Shown here piece after piece: positions 1 through 6,485 of a stretch of DNA of 11,289 nucleotides (positions within the stretch are counted from its first letter, which is position 1; every line of letters starts with the position of its first letter). The notes below the pieces were generated by a model, which was not told the origin of the DNA, ran no database searches, and saw only the letters and a list, made by a program, of their open reading frames with translations. A program made the translations under genes and the position numbers. Source of the DNA: Elusimicrobiota bacterium (GTDB lineage Bacteria; Elusimicrobiota; Elusimicrobia; UBA1565; UBA9628). The stretch is taken from the NCBI GenBank assembly GCA_028871595.1, contig JAGWMT010000087.1, positions 1 through 11,289 of the forward strand, read 5' to 3'.

Positions 1-132
1 GGAAGACACCTCGACGAGAGAGACGGAGTGCCCGGCGGCACGAAAGGCTTCGGACAAAGAAAAAGCCGCCGCCGCGTGGCCGCTCGGACTATAACCGTAG
101 ACGAGCAGGACGCGGACGGCGGCTTTATTCAA
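1..132 (-). CDS. Glycosyltransferase N-terminus, MGDG-synthase-like (partial, TTG start)
   Basis: The frame is open from a TTG codon at 132-130 to the left end of the window, giving 44 residues with the C-terminus missing. The peptide has a beta strand (VRVLLVYG, residues 6-13), then GYSPSGHAAAA (13-23), a helix, and a second strand (HSVSLVEV). A small-residue loop with GH followed by an Ala-rich helix is typical of the N-terminal nucleotide-sugar glycosyltransferase fold of the MGDG synthase/diacylglycerol glucosyltransferase and MurG-like group. TTG is chosen because an in-frame TAG, the stop of the preceding cytochrome gene, lies only two codons upstream and no ATG or GTG exists before the conserved loop. 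A weak AGAAG lies just before it. It follows the cytochrome gene by 6 bp, so it is probably the last known member of that operon. Membrane lipid glycosylation is possible, but the substrate cannot be told from this fragment. Confidence 0.6.
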   Translation of the reverse strand, partial: MNKAAVRVLLVYGYSPSGHAAAAFSLSEAFRAAGHSVSLVEVSS

Positions 133-138
133 ATGCTT

Positions 139-771
139 CTAGAGGTCGTTGGCGGCCTTCAGCTCCTCGTAGCGCTTCGGGTACTTCTCCTTGAACTCGG
201 CCACCAGCTTCTTGCGGTGCTCGGCCCACTTCGCGGCGTTGGCGCCGACCTTGCGGTGCGAGCCGTCGTATTCCAGGAACTCCCAGATGAGCTTGCCTTC
301 GCCCTTGGTGATCGCGCAGCCCGGCTTGTTCATCATGCGCTTCACGTAGCGGTTGAAGACCTTGACCTCGGGCTGCCAGATCGTCAGGTCCTTGAAGACC
401 TCCGGGTTGGCCTTCTTCATCTCGGCCAGCGCGGCGGTCTGCTTCACGTCGTCGGTCCCGCCCATGGGCTCGACGAAGCGGCTGTTGAGCGGGCGCGAGG
501 CCGTGTGGCACTGCACGCAGCCGGACTTGCCGTTGTTGTACACCCACTTGCCGTCCTTCTTCACGTCGCCGATCAGGGTGTGGTAGCCGTCCTGGATGTT
601 GGCGGGGTAGGTCTTGAGGACGTCCTCGGGCAAGGTGCCGGGGCCCAGGTCGTTCGGGTAGGGGCTGGCCAGCGCCTTCTCCTTCTCGCTCATCTCGGCG
701 GCGTGCGCGCCCGGGACCGCCGTCAGCCCCATCAGGGCCGCGGCCACGACGAACAACCATTTGCGGTTCAT
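139..771 (-). CDS. Secreted monohaem cytochrome c
   Basis: This 210-residue protein has a Sec signal peptide (MNRKW, hydrophobic residues 5-22, cleavage near AHA-A, about residue 24) and one haem c attachment motif, CVQCH (C85, C88, H89). It should therefore mature in the periplasm and carry one covalent haem. The sixth haem ligand is not obvious; M103, M119, M146 and M147 are candidates. A further free cysteine (C152) is unusual. The C-terminal third is rich in Lys, Glu and Arg and probably helical. The start is supported by AGGAG seven bases upstream. It follows the pentahaem cytochrome gene by 24 bp in the same operon, so it is likely a mobile electron carrier or an accessory subunit of the Rieske/cytochrome b complex. 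I do not recognise a specific named family beyond the haem c motif. Confidence 0.88.
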   Translation of the reverse strand: MNRKWLFVVAAALMGLTAVPGAHAAEMSEKEKALASPYPNDLGPGTLPEDVLKTYPANIQDGYHTLIGDVKKDGKWVYNNGKSGCVQCHTASRPLNSRFVEPMGGTDDVKQTAALAEMKKANPEVFKDLTIWQPEVKVFNRYVKRMMNKPGCAITKGEGKLIWEFLEYDGSHRKVGANAAKWAEHRKKLVAEFKEKYPKRYEELKAANDL

Positions 772-795
772 AGAATTTCTCCTCTTAAGACGTCG

Positions 796-2211
796 TTAGA
801 ATCCGGAATCGTCCTTCTTGGCCGTGCTCAGCAGCCAAGTGGCGAGATCGTCCATCTCGTGCTTCGAGATCTTGTCCTTCCAGACCGGCATGAACACCAT
901 GGGCAGGGGGCCGTCCGGATCCCACTTCTTCGCCTCCGACGCGGCCACGCCGTTGCCGATCTTCTTGACCAGCTCGTCGTGGGTGTAGGTGCCCATCAAG
1001 TCCGGGAGCGTGGGCTCGGCGCCCTTCTCCATCTCCGCGAACTTCTCGTCGTCGGTCATCTTCGGGTCGTAGGGCTTCTGCCCGGGTCCCAGCGCGTTGA
1101 AGCGCCGGCGCCCCTGCTTCGCGTCCAGGCCGTGGCAGCCCGCGCAGCCGTACTTCTGGAAGACGTAGTGGCCGTGCGCCTTCGCGTCCGCGAACTTCGG
1201 CTCGCGCTCCGGGGATCCGGAGACGTGCCAGCGGTACGGGATCAGTTCCTCCTGCGTCATGCCCGACAGGTACGCGACGATCGCGTCCGCGTCCGATCGG
1301 CTGAGCTCGCCGTGGCCGGTGTCCTTGTCGTCGACGAACGAGCTGAAGTTCGCCATGCCCGACGGCGGGATGGGCTCGGCGTTCAGGTGTTTGAACGGGT
1401 CGTTGGGCGTCACGTGCTGCGGGTCGTTGGTCAAGTGGGCCAGGATCCAATTCTGGATGTTCCACTCCGACTCGGGCAGCCTCTTGCCGTCGATGCGCAC
1501 GCGGTCGTAGTTGTAGCCGGCGATGCGCTCGAACGGCTTGTCGGCGATGGCTTCCAGACCGACCGAGACCGACTGGCCCCAGCCGTTGATCGCGTGGCAG
1601 CCGTAGCAGCCGTGCTGCTTGAAAAGCGCGCGGCCCTTGGCGGCGATTTCGGCGCCCTTGAGCGTCTCGAAGTTGTCGTGGCACTTCACGCAGGAGCCTT
1701 GGATGTGCCCGTCCTTCACGCTCAGCATCGGGTGCTCCCAATGCAGGACGTGGCCGTGCGCGTCGGCGGCGGTCGTCGCCAGGCCCTGGCCCTCGTGGCA
1801 GGCCGTGCAGCCGAACTTCGTGAACGGATGGGCCTTGACCAATTCCGAGTCCACCTTCGGGTGGCCCTTGTACGGATTGGGCCAGTCCGCCGGCGTCTTC
1901 AGCGTGGGGTTGGTGTACTCGTCCATCGCCACGTGGCAGGTCGTGCAGCGGTCGTAGCGGCCCAGGTCCCCGACGATGATCTGCCGGATCTCCAGCGGAG
2001 AATTCCGCGTCTTCTTGGCCAGCGCGCGCAGGTCCGCGGCCTTCTTCGGGTCCTTCTCCGCGGACGCCTGCTTTTCCAGGTTGTCGGCCGTCATCTGGAA
2101 GTACTTCGACTGGTAGTCCTTCCATTCCGCCTTGTTGTCGGCCGCCAGGGCCCAAATGAAGACCCCGAGCATCAGGAAGTTCGCGACGTAGAACAGTTTT
2201 CGGTAGCTCAT
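796..2211 (-). CDS. Membrane-anchored pentahaem cytochrome c subunit of bc-type complex
   Basis: The protein has 471 residues, counting from the ATG two bases after the cytochrome b stop. The open frame extends 23 codons further upstream (to 2280), but that stretch lies inside cytochrome b and is polar and charged, whereas this start gives MSYRK followed by a hydrophobic anchor (residues 6-23). Five CxxCH motifs are visible: CTTCH (89-93), CTACH (135-139), CVKCH (174-178), CYGCH (202-206) and CAGCH (356-360). Hemes 1-3 are closely packed in a His-rich multihaem section; hemes 4 and 5 look like two class-I-type cytochrome domains, with M286 and M438/M441 as possible axial Met ligands. Its place directly after Rieske and cytochrome b suggests it replaces cytochrome c1/f and carries electrons out of the complex into the periplasm. 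No strong ribosome-binding site is seen, so translation is probably coupled to cytochrome b. Confidence 0.9.
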   Translation of the reverse strand: MSYRKLFYVANFLMLGVFIWALAADNKAEWKDYQSKYFQMTADNLEKQASAEKDPKKAADLRALAKKTRNSPLEIRQIIVGDLGRYDRCTTCHVAMDEYTNPTLKTPADWPNPYKGHPKVDSELVKAHPFTKFGCTACHEGQGLATTAADAHGHVLHWEHPMLSVKDGHIQGSCVKCHDNFETLKGAEIAAKGRALFKQHGCYGCHAINGWGQSVSVGLEAIADKPFERIAGYNYDRVRIDGKRLPESEWNIQNWILAHLTNDPQHVTPNDPFKHLNAEPIPPSGMANFSSFVDDKDTGHGELSRSDADAIVAYLSGMTQEELIPYRWHVSGSPEREPKFADAKAHGHYVFQKYGCAGCHGLDAKQGRRRFNALGPGQKPYDPKMTDDEKFAEMEKGAEPTLPDLMGTYTHDELVKKIGNGVAASEAKKWDPDGPLPMVFMPVWKDKISKHEMDDLATWLLSTAKKDDSGF

Positions 2212-2213
2212 GG

Positions 2214-3869
2214 TCAGATATTCAGGCTGATGGTCGGAATGGTCAGTACGTATTTGATGTCGAAGGTCAGGCGGGCGCACATCTTAAGGAGAATCCCCAT
2301 CGTGCACACGACCAAGGCCATCGTCACCAGGTACCGCGGCCAATCCAGAGAGCGGATATGCCGCTGCGGCATGATGAAGCCGAAGTAGAAGGCCACGGCG
2401 CCGAAGAACAGCATGAAGCCGCTCGCCAGAACGCCGAACTTCCCCATCGCCATGCCGACGCCGGCCAGCGCGGCCAGGACGGCCAGGAAGCCTCCCATCA
2501 GCTTCGCGCCGCTCAGCTCCTTCTGGATCAGCTTCGGCAGCAGCATGGACGCCGCGAACAGGCCGCCGATCACCGGGATGCCCAGGATGATGGGCAGGGC
2601 CCCGACTCCCTTCGGGCCGAACACGCTCCACGTCGGCGGCGGAGCGGCCTTCAGGATGTACCAGCTTTCCCAGGGCGGATAGAACGCGTAGTTCGGTCCC
2701 CGGCAGGCGTAGCCGATGAAGATCAGGATGAACCACATCGCGATGCCCAGCATGAACATCGTGTTGGCGAACGCGCGGTCTTTCCACGCGTACGTGCCGA
2801 TGCCCTTCGGGTTCGTGTCGAGGTACGGGATCGCGATCAGGCCCACGATGATCAGGCCGGGCAGAAGCACGCCGGCGATCCACGGATCGAAGTACACCAG
2901 CAGTTCCTGCAGGCCGACGAAGTACCACGGGGCCTTCGACGGGTTGGGCGTCACGTTCGGGTTCGCGATGGACTCGAGCGGCGCGTTCTGCAGGATGGAC
3001 CAGATCATGATGAACAGGGCCGTGCCCGCCGCGCCGATGTACTCGCGCTTGATCAGATGCGGCCACACGTCCACCTTCTCCTCGTTGGCCTGGTAGGGCG
3101 CGGCCGAGAAGGAGTCCTTGCGGATGCGCCAGAAATGCAGGATCAGCAAAATGCCGACCACCAAGGGCACCGCCACGCAGTGCATCACATAGAAGCGCAG
3201 CAAGGTGTTCTCGCCGACCATGGTGCCGCCCAGCAAGGTGAAGCGCACGTCGTTGTTGATGTGCATCCCCATGAGGCCGCCGAAGGGGCCTTCGTTGCCC
3301 AGGAACGGCGTCGCGCCGGCCATGTTCGTGCCGACGGTGACGGCCCAGATCGCCAGCTGGTCCCACGGGAGCAGATAACCCGTGAAGGACAGGAACAGCG
3401 TCAAGGTCAACAGCAGCACGCCGACGCCCCAGTTGAACTCGCGGGGCTTCTTGTACGCGCCGCGCAGGAACACGGAGACCATGTGCGCGATGACCGACAC
3501 GACCATGGCCTGCGCCGCCCAGCGGTGGGCGTTGCGCAGGAATTTGCCCAAGGTGACCGCGTAGGCCAGGTCCTTGATGTCGCGGTAGGCCAGGCCCACG
3601 GTGGGCCGGTAGTAGAACATCAGGGCCACGCCGCTGAGGGTCAGGATCAGGTACAGGGCGAACGAGATGCCGCCCATGCCCCAGGTGTAGGCCCACTTCA
3701 GCGCGCGCGGGCGCGCCTTCACCGGGTGAAGGTGCAGCCAGACGTTGCCGATGATGTGGGCGGCGCGGTCGCGCGGGGTGTCCTTCCAGACGCCGCCGCG
3801 GAACACCGACCGCCAGATCTGGGAGTCGATGACTTCTTTTTTCAGCTTCTCGATGTCGAGTGTGGGCAT
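2214..3869 (-). CDS. Cytochrome b (b6 plus subunit IV fusion with C-terminal membrane extension)
   Basis: This 551-residue polytopic membrane protein is the quinol-oxidising core of a bc/b6f-type complex. The two b-haem ligand pairs are H115/H129 (14 apart) and H230/H245 (15 apart); the 14/15 spacing is that of cytochrome b6. Other b6-like blocks are MFYYRPTV (84-91), KKPREFNWG (140-148) and TGYLLPWDQ (163-171). The position of b6 Cys35, which binds haem ci, is Gly64, so that covalent haem is not expected. The Qo-site PEWY motif reads APWY (313-316), followed by GLQELL. After the subunit IV part there are roughly 100-150 further residues with about three more hydrophobic helices (about 455-475, 478-499, 511-529). 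An AAGGA overlapping the Rieske stop is the ribosome-binding site; the gap to Rieske is 7 bp. Equivalents elsewhere are called petB/petD or qcrB. Confidence 0.96.
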   Translation of the reverse strand: MPTLDIEKLKKEVIDSQIWRSVFRGGVWKDTPRDRAAHIIGNVWLHLHPVKARPRALKWAYTWGMGGISFALYLILTLSGVALMFYYRPTVGLAYRDIKDLAYAVTLGKFLRNAHRWAAQAMVVSVIAHMVSVFLRGAYKKPREFNWGVGVLLLTLTLFLSFTGYLLPWDQLAIWAVTVGTNMAGATPFLGNEGPFGGLMGMHINNDVRFTLLGGTMVGENTLLRFYVMHCVAVPLVVGILLILHFWRIRKDSFSAAPYQANEEKVDVWPHLIKREYIGAAGTALFIMIWSILQNAPLESIANPNVTPNPSKAPWYFVGLQELLVYFDPWIAGVLLPGLIIVGLIAIPYLDTNPKGIGTYAWKDRAFANTMFMLGIAMWFILIFIGYACRGPNYAFYPPWESWYILKAAPPPTWSVFGPKGVGALPIILGIPVIGGLFAASMLLPKLIQKELSGAKLMGGFLAVLAALAGVGMAMGKFGVLASGFMLFFGAVAFYFGFIMPQRHIRSLDWPRYLVTMALVVCTMGILLKMCARLTFDIKYVLTIPTISLNI

Positions 3870-3876
3870 GGGATCC

Positions 3877-4422
3877 TTAGGACGCGAAAGGAACGAAGAA
3901 CGGCGCCAGTTCGCGCTTGCCGGGCATATCTTCCAGGACCGACTTGTCGACGATGAGGTCGCCCAGGGGCGACAGCTCGATCTTCGCGCGCCACAGAGGG
4001 CGAGGGGCGGGGCCGGCGATCACGTCCCCTGCCATGGTGTAGTTGGAGCCGTGGCAGGGACACTTGAAGCGGTTCTGGTCTCCCCACCAGTTCGGCGTGC
4101 AGCCCAGGTGCGTGCAGCGGGCCCAGAGCGCGTAGATGCCGGAGGGCGTGCGGATGATCCACATGCGCTGCTCGTTGAGCCACTTGGTCGAGACGCCCTG
4201 GTCGTAGCTGGCGGCGGGACCCGCGTTGAACTTCTGCGAGGGCTCGTAGATCACGTTCGGGAACATGAAGCGGGCGCCGGCCGCGGCCGTCGCCGCGAAG
4301 AAGGCGGCCAAGGCGCTCCAGCCCAGCCACAGGAAATCCCCGCGCGTCATGGGCGCGGCCGGCTTGGGCGCGGGGGCCGCGGCGGGAGCCGCGGACGAGG
4401 GTTTATCGGTGGGATCACTCAT
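3877..4422 (-). CDS. Rieske [2Fe-2S] iron-sulfur protein of bc-type complex
   Basis: This 181-residue protein is the high-potential Fe-S subunit that takes the first electron from quinol at the Qo site. The cluster ligands are all present: CTHLGC (C103, H105, with C108 as disulfide partner) and CPCHGSNY (C121, C123 as disulfide partner, H124). The Ser126 and Tyr128 residues that raise the cluster potential in bc1/b6f Rieske proteins are kept. The Pro loop GPAPRPL (137-143) is also present. The N-terminus is an Ala/Pro-rich cytoplasmic tail of about 25 residues, then TRGDFLWLG and one membrane anchor (about 30-52). The usual twin-arginine pair is reduced to a single Arg, although the rest of the motif (x-DFLWLG) is kept. 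It is the first gene of the operon, 54 bp downstream of a predicted promoter. The ribosome-binding site is weak. Confidence 0.96.
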   Translation of the reverse strand: MSDPTDKPSSAAPAAAPAPKPAAPMTRGDFLWLGWSALAAFFAATAAAGARFMFPNVIYEPSQKFNAGPAASYDQGVSTKWLNEQRMWIIRTPSGIYALWARCTHLGCTPNWWGDQNRFKCPCHGSNYTMAGDVIAGPAPRPLWRAKIELSPLGDLIVDKSVLEDMPGKRELAPFFVPFAS

Positions 4423-4476
4423 GTTTTTGGTTATTACCTATATTAGCAGCGAGCGTTTAAAACCATTCGTCACCAC

Positions 4477-4505
4477 AGAATAACAATTGATCGAAACACT
4501 GTCAA
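4477..4505 (-). promoter_or_regulatory. Sigma70-type promoter of the cytochrome operon
   Basis: On the minus strand the -35 box is TTGACA (4505-4500, perfect consensus), followed by a 17-bp spacer and the -10 box TATTCT (4482-4477, four of six). The predicted start of transcription is near 4470, which gives a leader of about 48 bases before the Rieske ATG at 4422. The stretch 4423-4512 is clearly AT-rich compared with the coding DNA around it, and the promoter begins 8 bp after the stop codon of the CbiX-like gene. No terminator hairpin is seen between the two operons, so read-through from the haem genes is also possible. Confidence 0.7.
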
Positions 4506-4512
4506 ATTTCCG

Positions 4513-5439
4513 TCACGGCGCGGTTTTCGCGGCCGCCGCGGCCTTGGAGAGCACCCACTCGTCGAAGCCGTCGTGCGGCAGCAAGGTCTCGCCGTCCCAG
4601 GCGTAGGTCAGGCCGTCCAGGTCGTGCGGCAGCTTGCCTTCGATGCCGCCGCGCGCGATCAGGACGGGAACCACGATGGCCCGGCCGTCTTTCGCGCCCG
4701 ACGCCACGCGCGCGCGCAGCGCGGCCACGGAGGCGGCGCGGACCGGCGGCGCGGCATCGTCGCGAAGGACGCCGAAGGATACCGTGCGGAACCCTCCGTC
4801 GCGGCGGAGATCGTCGGCGTGCTTGGCCAAAGCCGCGTTCCAGGGGCCCATGGCCGCGTCGTCCACGGGACCGTGCGCGACCAGGATGACGGTCTCCGTT
4901 TTCGGGTCGCGGCTCAGGGCGCGCGCCCGCTCCAGCAGGATTTTGGAGACCAGCGCGTCGCCGTCGAGCGCCGCGGTCAAGGTGATCGGCAGCTTGGTCT
5001 TGACCCGCTCCAAGGAGAACATGTGATGATGCATCGCCATCTTGGGCATGGCCGCGGCCATGCGCTTGGCCGCCAGACGCAGAACCTCGGAGGGCTTCTT
5101 CGAGAGGCCCAGGACGTAGCGCGTCTGGTCCAGCACCTCGGAATGCGATTCCACGAAGAACGGCACCGCGATCACGCGCGAGACGCCGCGCGCGGCCAGG
5201 CGGTCGAGCGCGCCCTGCAGCGCGGCGGGGTCGGCCATTCCCAGGCCGGCCTCGGTGGGAATCTTCGCGTTCACCGCGGCGGTCAACGAGGAGATCTGGG
5301 CGTCCCATTCGGCCCCCCCGCCGTGCGCGAGCAGCAGGATTCCGTAATTCTCCTTCTCGGGGACCTTCGGCGCGCTCGCGGCCCCGAAGGCGGACGCGGC
5401 GCACAGCACGGCGCTCAGGAACACGGCGGGAGTCTTCAT
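4513..5439 (-). CDS. Exported two-domain CbiX/SirB-like chelatase-family protein
   Basis: This 308-residue protein starts with a Sec signal peptide (MKTP, hydrophobic 5-20, small residues AFGAASA to 23). Two repeated CbiX-like halves follow. The first has the strand-loop motif ILLLAHGGG (34-42, H39) and VPFFVESHS (92-100, H99). The second has VILVAHGP (184-191, H189) and VVPVLIARGG (256-265), where the second active-site-like His is missing; H272 is the nearest. CbiX/SirB enzymes insert Co or Fe into sirohydrochlorin in the cytoplasm using two histidines. A signal peptide makes that reaction unlikely here unless the substrate is outside. There is no cysteine in the mature part, so the Fe-S motif of long CbiX is absent. 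An HHH cluster sits at 137-139. The ATG overlaps the hemA stop (ATGA), with GGAGAG 6 bases before it. The fold assignment is fairly sure; the function is unknown. Confidence 0.75.
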   Translation of the reverse strand: MKTPAVFLSAVLCAASAFGAASAPKVPEKENYGILLLAHGGGAEWDAQISSLTAAVNAKIPTEAGLGMADPAALQGALDRLAARGVSRVIAVPFFVESHSEVLDQTRYVLGLSKKPSEVLRLAAKRMAAAMPKMAMHHHMFSLERVKTKLPITLTAALDGDALVSKILLERARALSRDPKTETVILVAHGPVDDAAMGPWNAALAKHADDLRRDGGFRTVSFGVLRDDAAPPVRAASVAALRARVASGAKDGRAIVVPVLIARGGIEGKLPHDLDGLTYAWDGETLLPHDGFDEWVLSKAAAAAKTAP

Positions 5440-6485
5440 CGCGGTCTCTCCGAATGGCGGAAGCTTTTCTCGCGACCGGTGGACAGCGAGCGGGCCCAGG
5501 CGTCGAACTCTTCGGCCTTGGCCTCGACGATCGCGCGGGCGGCGGCCATGGCCTCCACGCGCTGCGAGAGGTTTTTCGCCACGATGGACTCCAGGTCCTC
5601 GAGGCGGTACAGGAAGACTCCGTCGAGCTTATGGACGGACTCCTCGATGTCGCGCGGCATGGCGATGTCGATCAGGAACAAAGAGCGCCCGCCGCGGCGG
5701 CGCGACGCCTCTGCGACGATGGTCCGGGTCAGCACGGCGGAGGGAGATCCGGTGGAGGCGATGACCACGTCGGCCTGGACCAGCGCCTCGGGAAAAGCTT
5801 CCCAGCGCACGGCCTCGCCTTGGAAGCGGGCGGCCAGGGTGAAGGCGCGCTCCCACGTGCGGTTGGCCACGGTCAGCCGGCCGATGCCGCGGGCGACCAG
5901 GTGCTTGGCGGCCAGCTCCGCCATGGCGCCGGCGCCCAGGATCAAGGCGGATTTCCCCTCCAGGCGGCCGAAGATGCTTTCGGCCAGCTGGACCGCGACC
6001 GACGGCACCGACGACGAGCCCGACCCGATGCCCGTCTCGCTGCGCGCCTTCTTGCCCACGTACAGCGCGCGCTGGAACAGCACGTTGAGGCGCTTGCCCG
6101 TCATCCCCGAAGATTTCGCGGTCTCGTAGGAAGTCTTCAACTGGCCCAGGATCTCGGATTCCCCGACGACGAGCGAATCCAAACCGCTGGCGACCGCGAA
6201 AAGGTGCCGGACCGCGGCGGCGTCCTCGCGCGCCTCCGTTTCGCCCGCCAGCGACGCGCCCGCCAAGTCGGAGAGCGCGTCCAGCAGGGCCTCGGCGGTC
6301 GGCGTCTCGCCCGGCCGTCCGGCCGCGTACAGCTCGAAGCGGTTGCAGGTGGACAGGGCCACGGCCTCGGAGACGCCGCGCGCCTTCAACTCCGCCAGGA
6401 CTTTCTCGACCGGAACCGACGCCAGGGATTCGCGCGCCGCGGAGGCGGAAGATTTATGGCTCCAGCTCAGCCCGATCAGCTTCAT
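5436..6485 (-). CDS. hemA: Glutamyl-tRNA reductase HemA
   Basis: This 349-residue enzyme reduces glutamyl-tRNA(Glu) with NADPH to glutamate-1-semialdehyde, the first committed step of C5-pathway tetrapyrrole synthesis. Visible landmarks are STCNR with catalytic Cys47, the signature GLDSLVVGESEILGQ (101-115), KKARSETGIG (145-154), the NADPH-binding LGAGAMAE (183-190) and ANRT (207-210). The frame is open far upstream (to 7313), but the HemA homology begins exactly at MKLIGLSWSH, whose ATG forms an ATGA overlap with the stop of the upstream membrane gene, so 6485 is the start. It is short for the family (about 420 in E. coli): the C-terminal helical dimerisation domain is mostly missing after about residue 330, ending in a basic tail. 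It overlaps the CbiX-like gene by 4 bp. Confidence 0.95.
   Translation of the reverse strand: MKLIGLSWSHKSSASAARESLASVPVEKVLAELKARGVSEAVALSTCNRFELYAAGRPGETPTAEALLDALSDLAGASLAGETEAREDAAAVRHLFAVASGLDSLVVGESEILGQLKTSYETAKSSGMTGKRLNVLFQRALYVGKKARSETGIGSGSSSVPSVAVQLAESIFGRLEGKSALILGAGAMAELAAKHLVARGIGRLTVANRTWERAFTLAARFQGEAVRWEAFPEALVQADVVIASTGSPSAVLTRTIVAEASRRRGGRSLFLIDIAMPRDIEESVHKLDGVFLYRLEDLESIVAKNLSQRVEAMAAARAIVEAKAEEFDAWARSLSTGREKSFRHSERPR

Noticed and set aside
2212..2280. 23-codon upstream extension of the pentahaem cytochrome
   Set aside because: It lies inside the cytochrome b coding end, is polar and would bury the N-terminal membrane anchor; the ATG at 2211 gives a normal anchor sequence.
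28..2388. Plus-strand open frame of 786 codons
   Set aside because: It is antisense to two cytochrome genes whose CxxCH motifs and signal sequences are unambiguous; its Val/Leu/Arg/His-rich translation has no recognisable domain.
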